Source: Laguncularia racemosa (Eukaryota > Streptophyta > Magnoliopsida > Myrtales > Combretaceae). Taken from it: a stretch of DNA of 64,000 nucleotides. The notes under the pieces are model-generated. The model did not search any database. It was not told where the DNA came from and was given only the letters and a program-made list of their open reading frames with translations. The stretch spans positions 1 through 64,000 of the forward strand of contig JBBMOL010000279.1 in the NCBI GenBank assembly GCA_037954665.1, written 5' to 3'. Shown here piece by piece: positions 31,220 to 41,626 of the stretch; the stretch's first letter is position 1, and each line of letters starts with the position of its first letter. A program made the position numbers and the translations under genes.

Positions 31220-31780
31220 CTTTTGTCCTTTTCATTGCAGGCAGTCGAGTCTGAAATTTGATATTTTCCCAATTTTAACTTAAATTAAATCGTGTTAGGT
31301 AAAAATTAATGAAAGTTTTTATAGAAAATCTTTTAGAGTAGCCAATCATTCGAAAATTGTAAAATAAGCAGATTGCAACCGAAAGAGCGGACTGCTTTCA
31401 ATCTAACCATTGATCCATGTTTCGAAAAATAAAGTTTCACAAAACCAAATATTCAGAAAAATAATATTTAAAAAAAAGAGAGGATATTTTTACTGGAAAA
31501 ATCTAATTTCATAATAAAGTGCTTGACGACCTAATTTTTCCTACAAATTTCTTTTGTGCTTTTCATTGCAGGCAATCGAGTCTGAATTTTGATATTTTCC
31601 TAGTTTTAACCTAAATTAATTCGTGTTAGGTAAAAATTAAGGAAATTTTTTATCGAAAATCATTTTGAGTCGCCAATCATTCGAAAATTGTAAAATAAGC
31701 AGATTACAACCGAAAGAGAGGACTACTTTCAATCTAACCATTGATCCATGTTTAGAAAAATAATAAATATTTAGAAATTC
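31220..31780. repeat. direct duplication, period 331 bp
   Basis: The block starting 'ttcattgcaggcagtcgagt' at 31,231 recurs at 31,562, including 'gccaatcattcgaaaattg' and 'aacctaaccattgatccatg'-like text, with several substitutions. Confidence 0.85.
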
Positions 31781-32550
31781 AGGGATTAGATTTTAAAACC
31801 TTTACGATTCTCAAACGACAATTTTAATTAAGAAATTTATTTTCCCTTTGCCACATATTCATCTAACAAGTAAATCATATTTATAATGCAAAAGGAAAAG
31901 AAACACAAAAAGGTGTATTTTTTATGTTATGCGTTGTATGAATTTAAGTATAAGCCAGTTCACTTAATATTTTGATGCATCCGAAAATCCATTTCAATAT
32001 CTATGGCGGCATCATTTTGGCTCGATGTTGAATAGAAAGTGTGTCATATCTATGAAATAATTGTTCATACCCTATTAAATTGTCTTATTAATTTTATAAA
32101 ACGTAATAAAATAAAATATTTTATAAACTCAATGTTATTCGATTGCAAGAGAAGTGACTGTACGACATATTGAATTGATATAAGTAGACTCTAGCATGGT
32201 TCTTAACCTCGATTGAATCGACTAGAAATCAACTGTTTGTAGTTTTCCCAAATCAGATATGTTTTTAAAATATTTTTTTTATTGTGTTATTAATTACAAT
32301 AAATTAAATTCTGTAAATGAAAAATAATTTTTCCTACTTTACATGAAAATAGTTTGAATTTTAATATTATTTAATTATATGTTTTGTTCACTAGTTTTCT
32401 GATTTCTTCTCCTTTGGAGGCCTTGTGGGGACTCGTTGGTTCCATATGTTTGGGCGGACAGAGAACTCGTAGAACCCGGGTCTTGCCAGTTCAGAATCGG
32501 CCATCGCTCAGTCAGTTTTCGTTCCCGACCTGCGTGGGCCGAGTATGAGT

Positions 32551-32710
32551 CGGTTCAAGTTTAGGATAAAATCGATTAAATCAAATTAGTCGAATCCATT
32601 TTGTCTTCAAGCGCATTTAGCAGACATGATCGGTTCAAATTTAGGATAAAATCGATTAAATCAAATTAGTCGAATCCATTTTGTCTTCAAGCGCATTTAG
32701 CAGACATGAT
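32551..32710. repeat. 80 bp tandem duplication
   Basis: 32,551-32,630 and 32,631-32,710 differ at a single base (g to a), so this duplication is recent or an assembly artefact. Confidence 0.95.
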
Positions 32711-32840
32711 CTTGATAAATAACTTATTTCTCTTCTAGTTCTTTATGGATGGAAACTCTTACGATGGAACTTAGAATCACTAGAATTCACTTGTACTTTT
32801 TTCTTTCTTTTGATGTAAAAGAATAATAACCCTTCTTCCC

Positions 32841-33101
32841 TTATATATAGTTAGGTTAGAATAATTTTATTTTAGGATTTGGAAACCGATTGTCCTCGTG
32901 GACACCATCACCTCGACGCTAGGCAATAGGGAAGTATCGCGTACAGACTATAAGTTGCGTAAAGCCTGCAGATGAGACTGTAAGACGGGTAGCGCATGTT
33001 TCTTACTTGAAACCCGAAGTAGCCATATTCCGAGCTCTCATCCTATATCTTCGTTCTAGGAACCACTTAGGAAAAGGGCAAAGTAGGAGTCCTAACCTAA
33101 A
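32841..33101 (+). promoter_or_regulatory. possible promoter and leader of the pararetrovirus remnant
   Basis: A TATA-like 'ttatatatag' at 32,841-32,850 lies 250 bases before the movement-protein frame. The intervening sequence is less AT-rich than its surroundings and has several short ATG-less stretches. This is inference from position only. Confidence 0.3.
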
Positions 33102-34320
33102 ATGAATTTATTCAGTAGAACTATGTCGTCTTCTAGCTCAGTTCCAGAAGAGGAACTAGACCAATTAGGGCAAAATTTTAATGTCAACAATAGAGATGAA
33201 ATCAGAATAAAAGATTTCAATGAAGCAATTGACAATTGGAAAATTCCAAAAATGTCTTATGATCAAATTTACCAAATGGCCAAATGGAAAATCTTTGGCA
33301 AAAATGATTATGTCATATCCACAGAAGAGAGAGACATTCCTATCTCTGATGGATTGACAACAATTGAATTGTTAAACCGTAGTTCCAATCACAATTATGG
33401 AAAAAAAATGGAATTACATGCACATAGGTCTAATTCAAGTAGGAGCTAAACCTCTTACAAAATTAGGATTAGATACCTCTGTATTAATGGTCTTTAAAGA
33501 TGCTAGGGAACTGGAATATGAATGATCAATCCATGCATCGATTGAAACCAGTCTTAGTATTGGACCAATCCAGTTCGAATGTCATCCCAATGTTACATTA
33601 GGTCTTAGGGATCAAACCATAATGAAATCCCTAGTCCTACAAATTAAAACCCATAATTATAAGATGATTCCAAGTGCTCTGCCAATAGCAGTCATCTATC
33701 GAATCTATTTCAAATTAATGAAAACAGCTTTCGGATCAAAAGTGTACAAGATTGACAAAAAAGGTCAAACGCTTTTGATTCAAACGGATCTAACTAGATC
33801 CAATGTGACTATCCCTAGGATAATCAAATGGGATCAGGTTAGTTTACTTGATCACTGGGAAATAGAAAATCCTGTTCCCCAGAAAACATTCAATGTATCT
33901 GAACCATCTAATGTGGTCCAACACCCAGATGGTAAGGTTACGCTTCAATTCTCTAGAAGATCTTTCGAGAATCCTAGAAATTCAATGTCTTTAGGGTCAT
34001 CAAGAAGGTCAGTTGATCTGTCCAAGATTGATGAATAAAAAAATATTCAGGAAAGTCCTAAAAAGACTAAGCCTACAATTTCTGGTTTAGTTAATAAGTC
34101 GTCAGGATTAACTCAACTAATTTACCACAATGAACCCGAATGGGAAGAACCATCTGCTTCAGAATTAGGAGATTCTGAGCTTAATGTCATAGAAAAACCT
34201 TTCGAGCTAGATAGGTTATTTCTAAACAATGATTTCTTTTCCACTAAAAATAAAGAGAAAAGACAATGGTATTTTAAAACTTTTGATAAGTTTAAAATAC
34301 AAATTAAGAATGAATATTAT
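33102..34320 (+). pseudogene. endogenous pararetrovirus: movement-protein-like region (broken)
   Basis: The protein resembles the N-terminal part of the polyprotein of endogenous caulimovirids (florendovirus or petuvirus-like). There is a 30K-type movement-protein core with a conserved G-L-x-Q-V-G-x-K-P-L-T block near 33,420-33,460, a V-Y-R-I-Y-F-K segment near 33,690, and further on a L-D-R-L-F segment. The protein family enlarges plasmodesmata for spread between cells. Breaks: a frame change at the A-run at 33,401-33,408, an internal stop near 33,523, and a stop at 34,036-34,038, after which the frame stays open to about 34,320. It cannot give a full protein. Expression is not shown by the sequence. 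Confidence 0.75.
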
Positions 34321-34593
34321 AATTTATTACCAATCTTGGTACACCTCTTTCAATTTCTGCATTTTTGTTAATGTAAAAAGCTAAGCAACTCCAAGGTGAC
34401 TTGGATTTACGAATAAGCTTTTTAGCTAATAGATCATTAATTTCTTTTTTATAGTGTTCTAGAACACTGCTGTTCATTTGCGAAGGTCTTTCCTTCGCTG
34501 GAATGTTTTTCTCGTCAAAATTACCTTCGTAAGGTAAGCTGACCAAGTGGGATTTCCTATCCCAGAATGCATTGGGTAAAGTGGAACAGACGT
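34318..34593 (-). pseudogene. pararetrovirus reverse transcriptase fragment, inverted
   Basis: On the minus strand an open frame covers the start of a caulimovirid RT, including K-S-P-W-S-C-L-A-F-Y and R-L-V-I-N-Y. It lies in the opposite direction to the movement-protein region and ends in a 53-base arm repeated in inverse at 34,593-34,645. The protease and coat regions normally between movement protein and RT are absent, so this is a rearranged remnant without function. Confidence 0.75.
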
Positions 34594-34810
34594 TAACAAA
34601 AATGCAGAAATTGAAAGAGGTGTACTAAGATTGGTAATAAATTATAAACCTCTTAACAATGTCCTCAAATGGATTAGGTATCCCATACCTAATAAAAAGG
34701 ATATGAAATTTTACTTGATCAATGCTAAAGTATTCTCTAAGTTCGATATGAAATTATACATAATGCTAAAGTATTCTCTAAGTTCGATATGAAATTTTAC
34801 TTGATCAATC
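34593..34810 (+). pseudogene. pararetrovirus reverse transcriptase fragment, forward
   Basis: On the plus strand the RT resumes with R-L-V-I-N-Y-K-P-L-N and R-Y-P-I-P-N-K-K-D, overlapping the inverted piece in the 53-base arm, then F-S-K-F-D-M-K. A 41-base tandem duplication (34,721 and 34,762) breaks it, and it ends before the catalytic Y-x-D-D box. Confidence 0.75.
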
Positions 34811-35740
34811 TCATTTAAAAAGATTTTAATAAAATGATAATATCATCTTTGATATCTAAACCTTTTCTTAAAAGAAAAATTTATAAAAATTACAATAAAA
34901 AAAATTACATAAAAGCATCAAATGGAACTTTCAGTTGAACTTTCTAAAAAGTGACACCTACTGATTTTCTACAGGAAAATTGATAGGTGAAGGCAGTTGT
35001 CACTTGTTTGCTAGTAAAGAGGTGGTGAGGAGAATTTTCTTTAACATAATAAATTAATAACATCGTTTCATGCCTTTCAAATTGGATTAGAGAAGCCTTC
35101 TGGCATTACTGGTTAAAGCAACACCAGTGGGGCATAGTATGCATACATAACCCACACACACAATGTAAAATTTTGCTTAACCGTTGTTTGGTAAAAATCG
35201 TGTTAGGTAAAAATCGAGTCTGAATTTTGATATATATATATATATATATTACTTTTATCACACATTTGAGTTTTATCACCCAAAATGTTATGTCTACTTA
35301 ATCGTGTATTTATTCAATCCATTCGTGACTTAAAATGGCATGAATCTCGAAGTAGAGGATAAGCACATCAAATTTTAAATTTGTATTGAAATTCAGTTAT
35401 ATCCATATTTAAGCAAATCATTTATATACTCTCCATATCTATGCTAAAATTTAATGAAACCTTCCATATCTTAAGTGACTTTTGTAATTTGAAATACTCT
35501 CTATTTGTATACTTGTTCTACTCAAAGTAGGGGATAAGTACATCAAAATCTATATTTGTATCAAAATACAATTATATCCATATGAAGTGGATGATAAAGA
35601 ACAACATAGTGAACTCAAATAAATCATTTAAATATAAAATCTTTGTTGATTTTGACATGAACATAGATGACTTGAGTGTTGCATTTGAAATATAAAATTG
35701 AATTTTAGTACAAGTATAGAAGATTTCTAATATACTTTTT
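34811..35740. other. non-coding; repeats of neighbouring sequence
   Basis: 34,985-35,238 repeats the segment at 30,948-31,300 in shortened form. A TA microsatellite lies at 35,231-35,249. 35,262-35,600 is a partial third copy of the 3' part of repeat H, itself partly duplicated at 35,525. No coding sequence is recognised. Confidence 0.6.
35262..35600. repeat. H3: partial third copy of repeat H
   Basis: Shares 'aaatcatttatatactctc' and 'atgctaaaatttaatgaaa' and the surrounding order with 21,640-21,800 and 23,745-23,905. Confidence 0.6.
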
Positions 35741-36149
35741 TCTACTCACAGGAGTTGTAGTACAGTTTTTCCTATGAAATAAACATATTACACTATATGA
35801 ATGGCTTTAAATGGAGATTCATTTACAACAACAACATTTGTCCTTTGTCTCTAATAGAATCTCTCATAGGAAAATTAGGTATTGTATTATTTTCTCTTTA
35901 TTCTCGTGAGTAATATACATTTATGAGGATATATATTAGTATATTTAAGAGTTGTATTTGAGAAAAGTGTGCATTTTGTATTCTTGATCATATATAAAGT
36001 TTTAATAGTCATGTGTACTAAGCTATAAGTTGAGCTACATTTATTCTTCAACTTCCTCCACATTTATGCTTTATTTATAACAAATTGGTATCAAAGCGCT
36101 TATAGGATTTTAGGTAGACCTTAAAAAAAATAGCAACAATGAAATTTGA

Positions 36150-37330
36150 TATTTAATAGTTCGATGGGCACATCAACTTTAGGGTGTGAAGGTCCGTATG
36201 TTAGCTATTTTAGCACAACAAAATTTGAAAATAGCACTTTCTAGAAAAGAAAAGAAACCTACACAATGAAGGATTCTAAATGGGATGAGATTGATGATAA
36301 AGCTCTTTCTACTCTTCAAATATGCATCATAGATGATGTACTACAAGAAGTTCTCTTTAAGGCAACCATAGTAGCATTGTGGACCAAGTTAGAGTCCTTA
36401 TAAATGAAAAGGATGGTGGCCAATCATCTTGGACTATTGCAATGCCTATACACACTTTATATGGATGAAGGGATATCCATTAAATCATATATTTTTGAAT
36501 TCACTTTGCTCACCATGGAATTGAAAATTATAGATGAAACATCCTCTAGTGAGCAACAACCAATCATGTTACCTACTCCATACCTCCCTCCTATAAGTAT
36601 TTTCAAGAAACACTCATATATTAATGTCTAGATATTGATGAGGTTAAATCCTCTCTTTTGAGTCATGATAAGATGGAAGATGACAATGGTGGACGTGATG
36701 ACCCTATGGTTGGCCTATTTATCAAAGAAATATCAAAGGAGACTGGCTTGAGTTGTTCTAAAAGAGGCAAGTATAGATCTAAGTCTAAACATTGTAAAGG
36801 AAGATGTTGGTACTACAAGAAAAAGGGGCATTAGAAAGCAAAATGCTTGAGTCTCAAAGAAAAGAACAAGGCAAGTTTAAGTAATGTACTAAGTGTTGTT
36901 GAATGTGTTGAAAATGTTCTCTATGTGTCAACTAGTTTAGTTGGTGATGCATGGATTATTGATTAGGGTTGCTCCTACCATATGTGTCTAAACTAGGATT
37001 GCTTTACAACCTATCAATCAATTGATGATGGTGTTGTCCTTATGGGAAACAATATTTTTTTGTAAGGTTACTGGCATTGGAGCAATCTAAATCAACATGC
37101 ATTATGGAATTGTGAGAACTTTGACTGATGTTTGGCACATATCAAATTTAAAGAAAAATCTTATTTCTTTGGAAACTCTTAACTCTCAAGGGTGTAAGTA
37201 TTTTACTAAAGGTGGAGTTTTTAAGGTCCCTAAAGATGCTCATATTGTGATTAAAGGAAATTTAGTCAATGGTCTCAACTTGCTCTAAGGTAGCACAATT
37301 ATTGGAACTATAGCTATGTCATTGTCTTTT
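36150..37330 (+). pseudogene. copia gag and protease (broken)
   Basis: Copia gag (UBN2/Retrotran_gag type) appears as W-D-E-I-D-D-K-A-L-S-T-L-Q, L-W-T-K-L-E-S-L, then, after a stop at 36,401, a 75-codon open frame with Q-C-L-Y-T-L-Y-M-D-E-G. The knuckle near 36,800-36,845 has lost its second cysteine (C-W-Y-Y-K-K-K-G-H) and contains a stop. The protease active site near 36,955 reads I-I-D-stop-G-C-S, where the family has D-S-G or D-T-G. Non-functional. Confidence 0.75.
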
Positions 37331-38618
37331 AATGCTATTTTAGATATTACTTGATTGTGGCATATGTGTTTAAGGCATATGAGTGACTTAAGAATGTCTA
37401 CTTTGAGTAAGCTTAGCATGTTAGGCAATAATAAAATTGGAAAGGTTGACTTTTGTGAACATTGTGTCTACGGAAAGCAGGCGAGAGTTGAGTTTAGCAT
37501 AGTTAACTATATTCACTCTGACTTATGGGGCCCATCACTTGTTGTGTCAAAAGGTGATGTTAGCTACATGTTAATTTTCATTGATTATTTTTCAAGGAAA
37601 GTTTAGGTATATTTTTTGAAGTATAAGAATGGTATTTTTGCTACATTAAAAAAAAATGGAAAACTCTTATTGAAAATCAAGCCAACAAGAAAATCTAGTG
37701 TCTTTGAATGGACAATGGTTTAGAGTTTTATAGGGGAAAATTTAATGAGTTTTGTGAGAATGAAGGTATAATAAGACACTACATTGTGTGAAAGACACCA
37801 TAGAAAAATGGAGTGGTAGAACATACAAACAAAATTCTTTTTGAGAGAACTCATTGCATGCTCTCTAATGCTAGGGTTATTGAAGGAATTTTCAACTAAA
37901 GCTATTAATATAGCCTATTATTTGATAAATCAATCTCCATGAACTACAATTGAGTTAAAAAATTGTATAGAGGTATGGTCTGGTGCTCTATCTAATTATT
38001 CTGATTTAAGAATTTTTAGGTAACCTACATATGCTCATAAAGATGATGGAAAACTTAAGCGAAGGGCATAAAAATACATAAGTCTAGGTTATGCTTCCAA
38101 GGTAAAAGGCTATAGATTATGGTGTATTAAAACTAAACCACCAAAATTCATAATTAGCAGAGGTGTTAGGTTCAATGATTATCCCTGCTTGATTTGATAA
38201 AAGAGCTTGGTAATGTAAAAAAGGAGCATAATGTTAGCAAGTAAGTGGAGCTTAAATTTGAACAACTAAAGGAAGTACATGAAAGTACTTTAAATCAACC
38301 TATTCGAGAAGAAGGAAAGCAAGAAAACTAGGAGGAAATTCTACATGAACAATAGCAATATAATCTTGTAAGAGATAGAGAAAGGAGGCAAATAAGACCA
38401 CCTAAGAGATATGCTAATGTAGACATAATCTCATTCACATTATCAATTGCATAAGATTTATAAACTCAAGATCCTATAACATACCATGAGGCTATAACAA
38501 GTAATGAATCTACACATTGGATTGTTGCTATGAATGAAGAATTAAAGTCTCTATACGAAAATTAAACTAGGGAATTAGTGAAACCTTCTAAAGTATAAAA
38601 GATCATTGGTTATAACCT
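37331..38618 (+). pseudogene. copia integrase and start of RT (broken)
   Basis: L-W-H-M-C-L-R-H-M-S and C-E-H-C-V-Y-G-K-Q form the GAG-pre-integrase and HHCC finger (37,350-37,480). The core follows: H-S-D-L-W-G-P, I-F-I-D-Y-F-S-R-K, M-D-N-G-L-E-F and N-G-V-V-E (37,510-37,830). After about 38,200 a variable linker leads to H-W-I-V-A-M-N-E-E-L-K-S-L (38,518-38,560), the beginning of copia RT. The text then changes to Tat-like repeats. Frequent stops. Confidence 0.7.
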
Positions 38619-38629
38619 AATGCCAGCAC

Positions 38630-39560
38630 ACAATGGGGCACTTTCTTGGTTATACTTTCTTAAAGTCAAACCAAAATGGGGCACTTGCCTAAACATCCTC
38701 TCTTAGGGTTAGCCTATAGGGGTACCTTTCGAGACACCTATTCTTCAGGGTTGCAAGTCCAAAGAAGACACTTCCTACTATAGGTAAGTCAGCCCACAAT
38801 GGGGCACTTTCCTAAGACATCCTTTCTTATGGTTACAAATCCAAAGAGATGCTTTCTAATTATTGATTAGTCAACTCGTAAGAGCACTTTTCTAAATAAT
38901 TGATTAGTCAACTCATAAGACCATTTTTCTAAATACTATCATCGATTAGTCAACTCATGGGAGCACTTTTCGAGATGATTTCTTAGGGTTGCAAGTCTAA
39001 ATGAGATGTGACATTACCATTGATTAGTCAGCTCATAAGGGAACTTTTCTAGATAATTGATTAGTTAGCTCATGAGAGAACTTTTCTAAAATAATCTATC
39101 GACTAGTCAGCTCATAGGAGCACTTCTCTAGATTATCCCCTTTAAGAATGTTAGTCCTATAAGACACCTCTTGATATTAATGAGCCAGCTCATGAGAGCA
39201 CTCCTCTAAAACATTTCTTCTCCAACAGTTGCTGGTCTAGCCAGATGCTTCTGTTGGTAGGTAGCCAACTCATAAGAGCGCTTCCTTAGATAATCTCCTC
39301 TTTACGGTCACTAGTTCGATAGGACGCTTCCTGTTATCAATGATTCCACTCACAATAACATAATCCTGAATAATCCCTGAGATGTTTCCTATCGTCGATT
39401 AGTTAGCTCATAGAGCACTTTTCAAGATGATATCTTACTCCAAGTTGTTAGATTGTTTAAGATCACTCCTCAAGCAATATTAATCATCACAAAGCACCCA
39501 TGGGATTATTAGCTCATGAAGCATTTTTCCTATTAGAACAAAGTTCAGATAACTAGCCAA
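38630..39560. repeat. Tat-2 3' tandem repeats
   Basis: More than ten decayed units of about 40-60 bp share 'tgattagtcaactcataaga', 'gcacttttctaaa' and 'ggttgcaagtccaaa'. At both ends the theme 'acaatggggcactttc' appears (38,630 and 39,662). Confidence 0.75.
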
Positions 39561-39636
39561 TTCAAGTGTTATCCATCTAATCTATTAGCCAAAAATGGCA
39601 TCTTTCTTATCTTTGTAGTTAAGCTTTAAAAACTTT

Positions 39637-39654
39637 ACTACAAAGAGGGGCAGC
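39637..39654 (+). other. Tat-2 polypurine tract
   Basis: 'acaaagaggggcagc' directly before the presumed LTR start at 39,655 (tataaacac; the usual TG is here TA). Purine-rich aagaggggca followed by an LTR start of this kind is usual in Tat elements. Confidence 0.6.
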
Positions 39655-39990
39655 TATAAACACAATGGGGCACTTTCACCCTTAATCATTAATAATGGTT
39701 AATTTACAATTCTTTTTCCATTTTGTATTTTTTTGTTCTAATTTAGCAAAAATAAGGGGAAAATATTCAAAAAATAAAATAAATAGGAAAAGTATATAAT
39801 TTTTAGAAAATAACACTACAAATAACCACAAAAGAGTTTAAATAATTGTTGCAAATTTTTAGAATTTCAAAATAATATAAAATTAATAAAAATGGTCAAG
39901 GTTAAGTATAATAATTATGTAAAATTAAATTGAGATTTGGGCTAGCTCAGTTGGTTCAGGTGTGTGCCTGAAACGTGCAAAGGGAGTATG
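39655..39990 (+). repeat. Tat-2 LTR, left part
   Basis: Starts after the polypurine tract and ends at the insertion of F. The right part follows at 50,045. Together the LTR would be about 2.17 kb. Confidence 0.6.
39943..39990 (+). other. tRNA-like / SINE-like sequence, left part
   Basis: Carries TAGCTCAGTTGG, an exact pol III A box, in a tRNA-like start. It is split by F; the matching B box GGTTCGAAAC is at 50,050-50,059. With F and one target copy removed, the two boxes are about 35 bases apart, as in tRNA-derived SINEs. Confidence 0.55.
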
Positions 39991-41626
39991 TGATGGGTGT
40001 CGAGTCCAACAAAAATAAAACCTACTCCTAGACAATTATATGATTTGCATATAGTGGTGAGTAGGGTCGAATCCACAGAGATTGGTAAAGATATTTCTAT
40101 TCAAATACAACAATAAGGAAAAGAAAAATGGGGGTTTTGTTTGTGAATCAAATAAAGTAAAGCAAGGTAAGAAAATCAAATATTGATAAAAAGCCTAGCC
40201 AAAGGAATCAAGATAGTTTAATTCTAGGAATTGATCATCGATGCAAATATCTTCTATCCTTAGTTCTAGATAAATTGGTTATGGTTATTAACAAGCTCTA
40301 ACAACCTATCTCTCCTTACTTTCTCGATAACCTCCAACAAGCGCTTCGAATTATTTCCCTTATTGATTAGACAATCCCTCAGACAAGCGCTTAGGATTTA
40401 ATCTATCAATAGCATTAAAATCTAGAGAGACCACCAATTCATGCCAGTAGATTATAAGATAACCTATTTAAACATGATCATACACCTCCATAACATGAAT
40501 TCGATCATCTATTCTTATAACCGAACATGTTATCGTGTTACTAAGACTAGAACAATCAAACAATTACGGATTTGACGTGCTAGTTGACAATATATTATCT
40601 TGCTAATTAAGTAGAAGAGCTCTATTCATACCAATCAACAAAATAATAATGACAAAACGATCAGAAGATATATGAATACCCAAAAACAAAGAATAGAATA
40701 AATACAAGTCAATTAGACCTCATAATTCGTGGAGAATTAAACATCTATAATCCTTTGGCTAGAAAAGTAGCTTAGCTACTCATGTTCATAAGAAAAACGA
40801 AAATAAAAAGTAAAGACATAATAAACCCGGATAGCTTGCTCTGCCTCCGGCCTTCCTTCTTGTTTCCCAGATCAAAGGTAAAAAGTTTGAAAGAAAGATT
40901 AAAGATTGATTAAAGATTGTCCTCACCCTCTAGGGTTGGCTCTATTTATAATGTCAGAGGGATAGCATGTGATCTTTTTCGAGCAAGATACGAAATTGCC
41001 TTTCCTTTTCTTAGTAGATTTCGAGAAGTGAAGATTCGTCTGCCTGGCACGCCCTACCACACGGCCGTGGGTCAAGCTGTGCCATCCTCTGTGCATACTC
41101 TTCAAGTTTCCATCCACGCACAGTGTGTACCACGGTCACGCACACGGCCAGATTGCAAGCCGTGCCTTCATCTGTGCATAATCTACAAGTCTTCATTCCG
41201 TGTCCAGTGTGTAGCACGGTTCCACACACGGCTAGATCCTAGGCCATGCCTTCCTCTGTCAAAGTTCCACAAGTTCTTCTCCTTGGCACGCCTAACTTCC
41301 ACTATGGCTCCAAGCACAGTTTCTCCCACGGCCTTCACTACGGCCGTGCCCTAGGCCGTGTCACTCCTTCTTCTCATGCAATGTGTAGCACGGTTTAAAA
41401 CATGGCCAAATCTCCTACCGTGTCTCATTCTGGAGGTGTAATTCCTTGTCTTGCTCCAAGTTGTAGATAACTTCTCTAATTTACTTGAATTGGCATCCTT
41501 GACTCCATTTAACCTGATTTATCACGATGATAGAATTAAAGTACCATTTCCTTATGATTTCTATAAAATTAATAATAATTTAACACAATTTATACTATAA
41601 AGATTGAGTATAAAATGGCTTTATCA
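39991..41626 (-). repeat. F 3' LTR
   Basis: In element orientation it starts TGATAAAGCC and ends CACCCATCA. TATAAATAGA is at 40,941-40,951; CACGG/CCGTG repeats lie in the U3 at 41,055-41,420. The 145-codon frame across them is composition only. Confidence 0.92.
41055..41420. repeat. U3 CACGG/CCGTG repeats in the F LTR
   Basis: Five to six decayed units of about 60-70 bp combine CACACGGCC with GCCGTGCC and 'tctgtgcataatctacaagt'. CACGGCCGTG occurs at 41,059 and near 41,340. The right LTR repeats them at 49,470-49,830, and G has them at 56,175-56,520 and 61,515-61,870. Confidence 0.8.

Larger units (their letters stand above)
30734..32840. other. non-coding stretch with internal duplications
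   Basis: No protein homology. It includes a segment (30,948-31,300) repeated at 34,985-35,238, a direct duplication with 331 bp period (31,220-31,780), and a perfect 80 bp tandem pair (32,551-32,710). 32,400-32,560 is unusually GC-rich for the region, with no recognised identity. Confidence 0.6.
35740..38618 (+). mobile_element. decayed Ty1/copia element, 3' end missing
   Basis: A presumed LTR end (tataaca at about 36,082) precedes an iMet-like site TTGGTATCAAAGC (36,085-36,097), then gag, protease, GAG-pre-integrase, integrase and the first residues of RT in copia order (integrase before RT). It breaks off at about 38,618, where Tat-2 3' repeats begin. The LTR start is undefined and no 3' LTR is seen. 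Stops and frame changes occur throughout. Confidence 0.75.

Noticed and set aside
40917..41354. 145-codon frame, repeated at 49,330-49,767
   Set aside because: It runs across the U3 repeats of the F LTR and overlaps its promoter; the duplication only reflects the LTR pair.
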